A stretch of DNA of 8,064 bases. Source: Actinomycetes bacterium (GTDB lineage: Bacteria > Actinomycetota > Actinomycetes > Actinomycetales > Cellulomonadaceae). Below are positions 1 to 5,671 of the stretch, one piece after another. Both the position numbers and the translations under genes were made by a program. Each line of letters starts with the position of its first letter. The first letter of the stretch is position 1. The notes beneath the pieces were generated by a model. The model had not been told where the DNA came from, made no database searches, and was given only the letters and a program-made list of their open reading frames with translations. The DNA is taken from positions 1 through 8,064 of the forward strand of contig JAEWEI010000249.1 in NCBI GenBank assembly GCA_023389545.1, given 5' to 3'.

Positions 1-36
1 ATCCACCACCGTGCGCTCAGGCTCCTCGATCGGTCC

Positions 37-105
37 AGAGTCCGACGCAGGCCCGTGCCCAGTCGACTCTCAGGTCGGGGCCAGGGGCGGCTCCGCCTCG
101 GCGGA
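37..105 (-). terminator. Hairpins downstream of the NarL-type regulator gene
   Basis: Two inverted repeats lie after the stop codon at 143. At 37-70 the arms AGAGTC(C)GAC and GTCGACTCT pair over nine positions with a single bulged C, and a GGC/GCC pair is possible inside the loop. At 92-105 the arms TCCGCC and GGCGGA pair around a 2-base centre. Neither is followed by a U-run on the minus strand, but actinobacterial terminators often lack one. I infer termination of the kinase-regulator transcript here. The structure could equally serve a converging gene to the left of the window. Nothing else is recognisable in 1-142. Confidence 0.4.
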
Positions 106-142
106 CTCTATCCCTGCCACATGGGAGGTATGTGAAAGGGCG

Positions 143-748
143 TCAGAGCCAGCCGTTGTCCTGGGCGATGCGGATCGCGTCGACCCTGCCGCGGGCGCCG
201 AGCTTGTCCACGATCGCGGACAGGTAGTTGCGCACAGTGCCCTCGGACAGGAACAGCCGCTGCGCGGACTCGCGCACCGAGCACCCGCTGGCCACCAGGT
301 CGAGCAGCTCCTGCTCACGTGGCCGCAACGGGTTCGCGCCCAACCGGACCGCCGCCGCCGCCAGGTTCGCGTCGAGCACCTGCCCTCCGGCGGCGACCGT
401 CCGCACCCCGTCGACGAGCGCCCGCGCCGAGGCTGTCTTGAGCACGAACCCCCTGGCTCCCGCGTCGAGGGCCGCCTTCACGGAGCCCGGGCGCCCGACC
501 CCGGTGAGGATCATGACGCGCACCTGCGGCATCGCGACGGCGAGCTCGCCCGCCACGGCGATGCCGCCGCGCCCGGGCATGTCCAGATCGAGCAGCGCCA
601 CGTCGGGCTGGGTGCGCTCGGCGGCGGCCAGGACGAGGTCGCCGCGCCCCACCTCCGCGACGACGTCGAGGTCGTCCTCCATGCCCAGCAGGGCCACGAG
701 CGCGGATCGGACAACGTGCATGTCCTCGGCGACGAGCAGGCGGATCAC
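143..748 (-). CDS. NarL/LuxR-family response regulator (DesR-like)
   Basis: This is a cytoplasmic transcription factor of 201 residues, full length for the NarL/DesR family. The receiver domain (about 1-120) has the acidic pair E8-D9, phospho-acceptor D54 in LLDLDMPG, T82 and K104, so it looks phosphorylatable. The C-terminal LuxR-type helix-turn-helix (about 137-201) contains LRPREQELL and the canonical recognition segment LFLSEGTVRNYLS, ending in NGWL. It starts at a GTG whose GTGA overlaps the stop of the upstream kinase gene. GAGGAGG lies 7 nt before this GTG, so the two genes are translationally coupled and this is the kinase's cognate regulator. Its neighbourhood suggests that it controls the upstream peptide/cyclodehydratase genes, or genes for tolerance to their product. 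That is inference. The family-typical alternative is control of membrane-lipid or envelope genes. Confidence 0.94.
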   Translation of the reverse strand: MIRLLVAEDMHVVRSALVALLGMEDDLDVVAEVGRGDLVLAAAERTQPDVALLDLDMPGRGGIAVAGELAVAMPQVRVMILTGVGRPGSVKAALDAGARGFVLKTASARALVDGVRTVAAGGQVLDANLAAAAVRLGANPLRPREQELLDLVASGCSVRESAQRLFLSEGTVRNYLSAIVDKLGARGRVDAIRIAQDNGWL

Positions 749-1995
749 GCGGAGACCTCCTCGGTCAGGGCGGGGTCGTCGGTGGCGGGCATCGAGACCA
801 TGAGCGTCCAGGTGCCATCGGCGCCCGCCGTGGTCGACACCTCGCCCCCGGACGCCGCGACCCGCTCATGCAGGCCGCGCAGCCCGTTGCCGGCGGGACG
901 GGCCACCGCGCCATGCGCCCGCCCGTCCCGCGCCATGCCGTTCGCCGCGGTGGTGGCGCTGTCCTGCGTTGCCGCTCCGTTGTCGTGCACCGCGACTCCG
1001 TCGTTCTGCACTGTCACGACCACTCGTGCGCCCACGTGCTCGGCGGTGAGGTGGCACCTGGTGGCCTGGCTGTGCTTGAGCACGTTGGTGACGCCCTCGC
1101 GCACCACCCAGGCGAGCGTGTCCCGCACGTGGTCCGGCACGGCGTGCGCGTCGACCCTCACGTGGCAGTCGATGCCCGCGTCTTCGAGGAGCTCTAGGCC
1201 GACGTCGATCTCGCTTTCGAGGGAGAGGCTCCGGTAGCCCGTGACGAGGGCGCGAAGGTCGTCCCCGCACTGCACGGCCACCGTGGCGATCTGGTCGAGC
1301 TCGTCGACGGTCTCCGCGTCGTAGCCGCGCTCGTGGTAGCGGCGCGCGAGCTCGGTCTTGAGCACGATGGCGGCGAGCCCCCGGCCCAGCAGGTCGTGCA
1401 GGTCGCGGGACATCCGCAGCCGCTCGCGCAGCACCGCGGTGCTCACGAGCTCCGCCCGGAGCTGGTTGAGCTCGATGGTGATGCCGACCGTCCAGGCCAG
1501 CGCCGCGAGCACCGCAGAGGTGAGCAGCACTTGCAACGTGCCGTAGCCGGTGACCGTCGCGGTCTGCCGGAAGACGACCAGCGACAACGCCAGGTCGAGG
1601 GCCACGATCGCCAGCACCATCGGCACCGAGCGCCGCCAGGGCAGCGCCGTGAGCGCGCAGGCCGCGAGGAGCCCAGCAGAGGCGGCCCATGACGGGCCGA
1701 CGACGAGCACCGGGAGGTAGCAGACCGCGGCGAGCGCGGTGAGCGTCCACATGAGCCGGCCGGGCCTGTGCCGGGTGAGGCGCAGCGTGAGGTGGTGGAC
1801 GACGAGCACCGCGAGCGGGACCGACAGCAGCCACAGCAGCACGGCGGTGGGCGCCCCGGCGTGCTCGACGGCGGTGACGGACAGTGCCGGGGCGAAGCTG
1901 AGGGCCGCTGCGACCGCGTCGAGGGCTCGGACGGCAGGCCAGCGCCGCCACAGGGCGACACGCGCACGCCAGACGGCCGACAGAGCGGGAACCAT
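745..1995 (-). CDS. DesK-type membrane sensor histidine kinase
   Basis: This is a membrane histidine kinase of 416 residues, the partner of the overlapping NarL-type regulator. The N-terminal half (about 25-176) is five or six hydrophobic segments with almost no extracellular loop, as in DesK-like sensors that read membrane state or membrane-bound ligands. A linker and the HisKA_3 dimerisation domain follow, with phospho-acceptor H200 in SRDLHDLLGRGL. The HATPase domain has N304 in REGVTNVLKHSQA, NDG at 331-333 and GNGLRGLHERV from 369. Between NDG and GNG is an unusually long 35-residue Ala/Asp/Gly-rich lid. I chose the ATG at 1995 because GAGGGGG sits 5 nt upstream. An in-frame extension to 2076 is Arg-rich and has no support. 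It lies 90 bp after the cyclodehydratase stop, so co-transcription with the RiPP genes is likely but not proven. Confidence 0.93.
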   Translation of the reverse strand: MVPALSAVWRARVALWRRWPAVRALDAVAAALSFAPALSVTAVEHAGAPTAVLLWLLSVPLAVLVVHHLTLRLTRHRPGRLMWTLTALAAVCYLPVLVVGPSWAASAGLLAACALTALPWRRSVPMVLAIVALDLALSLVVFRQTATVTGYGTLQVLLTSAVLAALAWTVGITIELNQLRAELVSTAVLRERLRMSRDLHDLLGRGLAAIVLKTELARRYHERGYDAETVDELDQIATVAVQCGDDLRALVTGYRSLSLESEIDVGLELLEDAGIDCHVRVDAHAVPDHVRDTLAWVVREGVTNVLKHSQATRCHLTAEHVGARVVVTVQNDGVAVHDNGAATQDSATTAANGMARDGRAHGAVARPAGNGLRGLHERVAASGGEVSTTAGADGTWTLMVSMPATDDPALTEEVSA

Positions 1996-2085
1996 GACGA
2001 CCCCCTCGTTCGTCGACGACCCGCGCGAGAGTCTAGTGACTCGGGCGCGCCGCCGACAGGACGCGCGTGGACGCATCCTGGCACG

Positions 2086-4356
2086 TCAGACGAAGAGCCA
2101 GAGGGGGTTTGGCTCGAGCGGCCCGGGCGGCGCCCACCCCAGCCTCGCGGGCACGTCATGCAGCCGCCCAGGACCGAGCCGTCGGTCGAGGTGCCGCAGC
2201 CCGGGAGCCAGGACGCGCGCCACCGGAACCCCCGTCTCCGGGCGGGTGGCATCGTGCACCAGGACCTCGACCTGGTGTGCGGCGAGCAGGGACACGAGTG
2301 CCCGCACGTCGGCGGCGGCGTCCCCCGACGGCGCCGCTAGGGCGGGGCACGATCGGGCGTCGGCGTGCGGCCGCAGGTACTGGTGGGTGTCGAGGCGGGC
2401 CTCCGCCCAGAACGTGCGCGCCTCGGGGGGAGCCCCTGGCGCGTCGGTGTCGGGGCCCAGCAGCAGCATCTGGTCGAGCTCGCCCAGCGCGCGCTGCGCG
2501 GCGCGGGCCTGGTCGAGGTGGGCGCCGAAGCCGAAGACGATGGCCTCGGATTGTGCGCCGACCCGTCGGCTCACCGCTGCCACCACAGGCACGCCGAGGT
2601 CGTGCGTCAGGTCCAGCAGCCACCACTCGCGGCCTGCCGCGCGCAGCCGGGCATCGGTCTGCGCGCGCAGCGCCGGGTCGAGGATTGACGGATCGACGGC
2701 GGGCCGCCGGGAGCGCGGGTACCACCACAGGCTCACCGCGTCCCGTTCCACGAGCTCGAGCAGGCCGTGCAGCACCGCCTCCGGCCACGTCGCCGCCGCG
2801 GCGCAGCCGTTGGAGTCGGGCGAGCCGATGTCGAGCGGCCCCGGGTGCCCGAACAGCAGGGTCGACGCCGGGGCCCAGCGCGCCCGGCCGGTGGTGAGCG
2901 ACCGGAGCGGCGCCAGGTCCACCTCCTCATCAGGCCCGAGGCGCCGGGGCGTGGCGCCGTGCTGGTCGGCCTGCCCGTCGGCGAACAGCAGCCACTCGGC
3001 CGGGTCCAGGACGTCCTCGTCGCGGAGCGTGCCCCGGCGCAGGGGCTCGTCACCGTGCCACGAGGTCGAGTACCGCTCGATGGCCTCGCCGAGGGCCGCC
3101 GCGCGGGCCTGCGTGGCGTCGGCGCCGCGACCCAGCGCCGTCAGCGTCGTCCACCCGTCGCCCATGCGGACCCGGTGCCGCGCCCGCACCACGTGGCCGC
3201 CTGGGGCGGGCTCCGCGTCGTGCAGCTCGGACACCACGCCGGTGAGGGGGTCGACATGGGGCGCGCACCACGCGACGAACTCGGCCGCGCTCCCGGACCG
3301 GTACCCGTGCGCGGCGTCGACGGGCGCCGGGGGAAGCGCTGACGCGTCCGGTGCGGTGTGCGGCTGCTCGGGCGGGACCCCGCAGCGCGCACAGGTGGGG
3401 AACCGGGTGAGCGGGTGCCGCGTCACGGTGATCCGGCGCACGTCCACCACGGCCAGCTCCCAGGCCGGCGCCGAGCGGCCGCTGTGGTGCTCGTCGCCTG
3501 CGCGTGCTGCGTCGCCCGCGTCGCGTGCCTCGCCTGCCTCGCCCGTGTCGCCCGCGACAAGGTCGGCCAGCCGCATGGCGAGGAGGCCCCCGGCAACGTG
3601 CTCGGCCATGCTCGACCAGCCGAGGGGCGCGTCGTGGGGCGGGTCCTGGGCGGCGCCGGGCAGCAGCGAGCGGGCCAGGCACAGCGGACAGCCGTTGCCG
3701 GCGTGCAGCAACGGCCCGATCTGCACGGTGTGCTGCCCCAGCCCGACGGGCAGCACGCGGGCGCCAGCGGACAGCGCCACGTCGTAGGCGGCCCGTGCGG
3801 CGCCGCACGTGAGGTCGGACGTGAGCACGACGTGCAGTGAGGTGCTGACGGCCTGCGGGGTGAGCAGGCCCGCGGCGGAGAGGGCGGTGCGGACGCCGTC
3901 ACCGGTGGAGCCTCGGGTGTCCCCGGCGATGACGAGTGCCACCGGCGGCGTGCGGGCGGCGTCGTCAGCCGCGGTGGCGCGGTCGGGCTCCTCGACGCGG
4001 ATGGCGCCGCGGGTGGCGAGCCGCTGGAGTGCGGTCCACCACTCGGCTGCGGTGGCTGTCATGCCGGGCGTCACGTCGGCGAGGACATCGACCAGCGCGC
4101 GCCGCTCGCCGGCGGGGTCGAGCGTCGCGAGCAGTGCTCGCTCGGTGGCGGAGGTGACGGCCTGATGTCGTCCCTCGCTCAGCAGGCGGATCGAGCCTGG
4201 GCGCATCCACTCGTCGGGTCCCGGTGTCACGGCGGCGCCGGCGCGCACGACGACCCCGGCGCCATCCGCCAGACTCACGAGCGAGTCGAGTGTCATGCGG
4301 ACAGGCGCCGGGGTCGTCGTCGCCCCGAGAGAGGTCCTCGTGGCGGGAAGGGTCAC
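2086..4356 (-). CDS. Fused RRE / E1-like / YcaO azoline cyclodehydratase
   Basis: This is a RiPP-modifying enzyme of 756 residues, close to the size of cyanobactin cyclodehydratases such as LynD and TruD. Family knowledge: these bind a precursor leader and use ATP to cyclise Cys, Ser or Thr onto the backbone as azolines. Residues about 18-125 look like the winged-helix RRE that captures leaders. Residues about 137-330 form the E1-like scaffold, with the zinc cysteines C223/C226 (CPLC) and C322/C325 (CARC). Residues about 352-756 are the YcaO ATPase, with ALGEAIERYS (E424, E427, R428), GLLELVERDA (E534, E537, R538) and QRALGELDQ (Q621, E626, Q629). Two departures: the usual Ser four residues before E424 is Ala420, and the C-terminus is PNPLWLFV instead of the usual terminal PxPxP. 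The GTG start overlaps the precursor stop (GTGA), with GGGGAG 11 nt upstream. The ATG at 4296 has no ribosome binding site. Confidence 0.95.
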   Translation of the reverse strand: MTLPATRTSLGATTTPAPVRMTLDSLVSLADGAGVVVRAGAAVTPGPDEWMRPGSIRLLSEGRHQAVTSATERALLATLDPAGERRALVDVLADVTPGMTATAAEWWTALQRLATRGAIRVEEPDRATAADDAARTPPVALVIAGDTRGSTGDGVRTALSAAGLLTPQAVSTSLHVVLTSDLTCGAARAAYDVALSAGARVLPVGLGQHTVQIGPLLHAGNGCPLCLARSLLPGAAQDPPHDAPLGWSSMAEHVAGGLLAMRLADLVAGDTGEAGEARDAGDAARAGDEHHSGRSAPAWELAVVDVRRITVTRHPLTRFPTCARCGVPPEQPHTAPDASALPPAPVDAAHGYRSGSAAEFVAWCAPHVDPLTGVVSELHDAEPAPGGHVVRARHRVRMGDGWTTLTALGRGADATQARAAALGEAIERYSTSWHGDEPLRRGTLRDEDVLDPAEWLLFADGQADQHGATPRRLGPDEEVDLAPLRSLTTGRARWAPASTLLFGHPGPLDIGSPDSNGCAAAATWPEAVLHGLLELVERDAVSLWWYPRSRRPAVDPSILDPALRAQTDARLRAAGREWWLLDLTHDLGVPVVAAVSRRVGAQSEAIVFGFGAHLDQARAAQRALGELDQMLLLGPDTDAPGAPPEARTFWAEARLDTHQYLRPHADARSCPALAAPSGDAAADVRALVSLLAAHQVEVLVHDATRPETGVPVARVLAPGLRHLDRRLGPGRLHDVPARLGWAPPGPLEPNPLWLFV
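3481..3552 (-). repeat. Low-complexity linker inside the E1-like domain
   Basis: Residues 269-292 of the cyclodehydratase are an Ala/Gly/Asp/Glu-rich run (GEAGEARDAGDAARAGDE), encoded by short imperfect repeats of the kind TCGCCTGC/TCGCCCGC on the plus strand. It sits between the two zinc CxxC pairs and is probably a disordered loop that tolerates length change by replication slippage. The frame stays intact across it. Confidence 0.5.
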
Positions 4357-4544
4357 TTCGGGGCGAACTCCCCGGGGTGGAAGTGGCCGGGGACGCGGAG
4401 CGTGAACCAGTAGAACGACTCGAAGTCCTCCACGTGGGCGGCGCCGGTCGCCGGAGCGGCCGTGGGCTCGGACGTCGGGCCAGCGGCGTCGAGCATGGTG
4501 TACAGCTCGTCGAGTGTCGCTTCCGGGCTGATGAGCGTCGTCAT
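4353..4544 (-). CDS. Putative TOMM/RiPP precursor peptide, 63 aa
   Basis: This is a small peptide gene directly upstream of, and overlapping by GTGA, the cyclodehydratase. That arrangement is classical for a RiPP precursor and its modifying enzyme. The ATG at 4544 has GAGAGGGGAG ending 6 nt upstream. An in-frame upstream extension to 4631 crosses this site and is rejected. Residues 1-22 (MTTLISPEAT, then LDELYTMLDA) look like a helical, acidic leader of the type RRE domains bind. Residues 23-38 are a Pro/Ala/Thr linker. The C-terminal 25 residues start at VEDFES, contain SFYWFTLR (43-50) and PGHFHPG (52-58), and end FAPK. There is no cysteine anywhere. Only S43 and T48 in the last 25 residues could become azolines. 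There is no signal peptide and no obvious GG or GA cleavage site directly before the aromatic segment. I do not recognise the core sequence. The precursor role is inferred from context. Confidence 0.78.
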   Translation of the reverse strand: MTTLISPEATLDELYTMLDAAGPTSEPTAAPATGAAHVEDFESFYWFTLRVPGHFHPGEFAPK

Positions 4545-4550
4545 GTCGAG

Positions 4551-4560
4551 CTCCCCTCTC
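4551..4560 (-). promoter_or_regulatory. Strong ribosome binding site of the precursor gene
   Basis: The minus strand reads GAGAGGGGAG followed by a 6-nt spacer and the ATG at 4544. This purine-rich site is the best Shine-Dalgarno match in the locus. It fixes the start of the 63-residue peptide and excludes the longer in-frame reading. Confidence 0.8.
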
Positions 4561-4590
4561 GTGGGCGCCGGCGGCGCCTTGGGCCCCCAC
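4561..4590 (-). promoter_or_regulatory. GC-rich hairpin in the precursor mRNA leader
   Basis: The minus strand can fold GTGGGGGCC (4590-4582) against GGCGCCCAC (4569-4561) with one mismatch. Alternatively two GGCGCC copies (4564-4569 and 4573-4578) can pair with a 3-nt loop. The structure ends immediately before the GAGAGGGGAG ribosome binding site. It could act as a 5' mRNA stabiliser, an attenuator, or a modulator of ribosome access. Which of these applies cannot be told from sequence. Confidence 0.45.
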
Positions 4591-4623
4591 TGTCCATGAC
4601 GCGAATGGGGCGGGCGTAGTGCG

Positions 4624-4651
4624 ATGCGCACCGAGGAGAGGTGGGTTTCGC
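4624..4651 (-). repeat. Bipartite direct repeat, proximal copy
   Basis: On the minus strand this reads GCGAAACCCAC, then 7 nt, then CGGTGCGCAT. It matches the distal copy (4700-4725) at 10 of 11 and 10 of 10 positions in its two halves, with a 7-nt instead of a 5-nt gap. Both copies are followed within 6 nt by ACGCC. The pair lies in the promoter region of the precursor gene and is a good candidate for regulator binding sites. Confidence 0.5.
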
Positions 4652-4699
4652 CCCTTGTCTCCTAGGGCAAAGACCGCCAATCCCATGCCGCGATGGCGT

Positions 4700-4725
4700 A
4701 TGCGCACCGCGCGCGTGCGTTTCGC
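4700..4725 (-). repeat. Bipartite direct repeat, distal copy
   Basis: On the minus strand this reads GCGAAACGCAC, then 5 nt, then CGGTGCGCAT. The CGGTGCGCAT halves of the two copies start 76 bp apart, about seven helical turns. The first half also forms a perfect hairpin, GTGCG-AAA-CGCAC (4715-4727), which the proximal copy does not preserve. Conservation therefore points to a DNA-binding site and not to an RNA structure. Confidence 0.5.
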
Positions 4726-4738
4726 ACTTTCTCCCAGA

Positions 4739-4754
4739 AGGGACTTCCGTCCCT
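4739..4754. repeat. Perfect 6-bp inverted repeat AGGGAC/GTCCCT
   Basis: The arms AGGGAC (4739-4744) and GTCCCT (4749-4754) are exact reverse complements around a 4-nt centre, TTCC. The element lies 7 bp from the 17-bp near-palindrome and 13 bp from the distal direct repeat. It could be an operator half-site pair or, if transcribed, a small hairpin in the 5' leader. Confidence 0.4.
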
Positions 4755-4761
4755 GCTCAGG

Positions 4762-4778
4762 GCCGTTAAATTGACGGC
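4762..4778. promoter_or_regulatory. 17-bp near-palindromic operator candidate
   Basis: GCCGTTAAATTGACGGC has 8-bp arms around a central A with a single mismatch (T4767 against G4773). Its TTAAATT core is the most AT-rich stretch in a very GC-rich surrounding. Size and symmetry fit a site for a dimeric helix-turn-helix regulator. It also includes a weak -10-like TTTAAC on the minus strand (4765-4770), so a bound regulator could control the precursor promoter directly. Confidence 0.45.
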
Positions 4779-4912
4779 ATGCAGCCGATGGTCAGGGCTC
4801 GGGCGCCGGGGGACGTCCAGTTCTGACAGCGGGCGTCGCAGCACCGGAGGCCAGGGGGACTGTCAACCACGTGCAGCGGAGGTCGCCGGCAATCGGACGC
4901 GCAGGGGGAAGT

Positions 4913-4944
4913 CGAGGCGGGCGCTCACCAGGGCGCCCGCCTCG
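4913..4944 (-). terminator. Hairpin terminator of the orphan LuxR-type regulator gene
   Basis: The arms CGAGGCGGGCGC (4913-4924) and GCGCCCGCCTCG (4933-4944) are perfect 12-bp reverse complements around an 8-nt loop. The hairpin starts 12 nt after the stop codon at 4957. There is no U-run, as is usual in actinomycetes. It should insulate the precursor operon from the regulator genes upstream. Confidence 0.75.
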
Positions 4945-4956
4945 GCTGCGTCTGGG

Positions 4957-5571
4957 CTAGACCCAGCCGTTCGCCCGTGCCCTGCGGCCGGCCTCGACCG
5001 CATCCCGCCCCCCCACCTTGCGCAGCGCGGCGAGCAGGTGGCGCTGCGCCTCCGATTCCGCGAGCCCGAGCTGGGCGGCCGCGTCGGCGAGCCCGCACCC
5101 GCAGGCCATGCGGTCCAGCACGGCGGTCTCGGCCTCGTTGAGTGGGCTGTTGCGGAGCCGGTCGGCGGTGGTCTCGAGCTCGGCGCACAGCACGTGCTCC
5201 CCGGCGGCGGTGCGCCGGATCGCGTCGATCATCTGTCGGGGCGGCGAGTTCTTCAGCATCATGCTGCCGGCCTTGGCGCTGAGCACCGGCAGCACGGAGG
5301 TGGGACGCCCCAGCGTGGTGAGGAGCAACAGCCGCACCGGCGGGTCCTGCCGATGCAACGCCGCGGAGAGGCGGCCGGCGTCGGTGCGGGTGGCATCGAC
5401 CAGGTCGAGGTCGAGCACGACGAGGTCTGGGCGCCAGGCGGCGGCCGCATCGACCACTCCAGCGCAGGTGTCGACCTCGCCGACGGTGTCGATGTCATCC
5501 TCGGTGTCGAGCAGCGCGGTCAGGGTCTTGCGGACCAGGCTGCTCTCATCGGCGACGACGACGCGGATCAT
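4957..5571 (-). CDS. Orphan NarL/LuxR-type regulator with degenerate motifs
   Basis: This 204-residue protein is built like the other NarL-type regulator in the window: it opens MIRVVVADES and ends NGWV. The receiver domain (about 1-120) keeps D9-E10, D54 in VVLDLD, T85 and K107, but the usual MP after the phospho-Asp is LV (57-58). The LuxR-type helix-turn-helix (about 143-204) starts LNEAETAVLDRM, and its recognition segment is LAESEAQRHLL where the family has LSEGTVRNHLS, so DNA specificity may differ or be weakened. No kinase overlaps it. The nearest kinase upstream is a HisKA type already paired with an OmpR-type regulator, so this one is an orphan. The start at 5571 has GGGGGGAG 8 nt upstream. 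An in-frame extension to 5682 is not supported. It lies directly upstream of the precursor promoter and may act on it, perhaps with the DesR-like paralogue. Both are inference. Confidence 0.9.
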   Translation of the reverse strand: MIRVVVADESSLVRKTLTALLDTEDDIDTVGEVDTCAGVVDAAAAWRPDLVVLDLDLVDATRTDAGRLSAALHRQDPPVRLLLLTTLGRPTSVLPVLSAKAGSMMLKNSPPRQMIDAIRRTAAGEHVLCAELETTADRLRNSPLNEAETAVLDRMACGCGLADAAAQLGLAESEAQRHLLAALRKVGGRDAVEAGRRARANGWV

Positions 5572-5671
5572 CAGCGGTGCTCCCCCCGGTGCGGGAGAAG
5601 GGCTCCGGCACGAGTCGAGTCTCCTGAGCGGGAGGCGCATGCGGCGAGTCCGTCCCGCACCACCTGGGCAT

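Larger units (their letters stand above)
4545..4956. other. 412-bp non-coding regulatory region before the precursor
   Basis: No convincing gene lies here on either strand. A 60-codon minus-strand frame at 4662-4844 has no ribosome binding site and no recognisable protein. Instead the region is packed with symmetric and repeated elements, listed separately: a terminator hairpin (4913-4944), a near-palindrome (4762-4778), an inverted repeat (4739-4754), two bipartite direct repeats (4624-4651, 4700-4725) and a leader hairpin (4561-4590). The promoter of the precursor/cyclodehydratase operon must lie between about 4560 and 4912 if the 4913-4944 hairpin terminates transcription. I see no strong -10/-35 pair, so an activated promoter is likely. 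Confidence 0.7.

Noticed and set aside
2030..2035. TAGACT as a -10 element for a promoter between the cyclodehydratase and the DesK-type kinase
   Set aside because: No acceptable -35 at 17-18 bp. It sits in a short GAGTC/GACTC repeat and may be chance. A weak internal promoter cannot be excluded.
1739..3787. Long plus-strand open frames antisense to the kinase and cyclodehydratase (also 4693-6381, 6009-7379 and 11-1237)
   Set aside because: Their composition is Arg/Ser/Pro/Gly-rich without domains, and they lie opposite genes with clear catalytic motifs. They are GC-bias shadows.
4545..4631. 29-residue N-terminal extension of the precursor peptide
   Set aside because: It would pass through the strong GAGAGGGGAG ribosome binding site and the leader hairpin, and its sequence is not leader-like.
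4357..4707. In-frame N-terminal extension of the cyclodehydratase that covers the precursor gene in another frame
   Set aside because: The extension is Arg/Gly-rich shadow sequence, has no ribosome binding site, and would overlap the well-supported precursor. The GTGA junction gives a better start.
4811..4818. 8-bp palindrome GGACGTCC
   Set aside because: Too short and too likely by chance in GC-rich DNA to claim as an operator.
4662..4844. 60-codon minus-strand frame as a second small peptide gene
   Set aside because: There is no ribosome binding site, no recognisable composition, and it spans the repeats and palindromes of the regulatory region.
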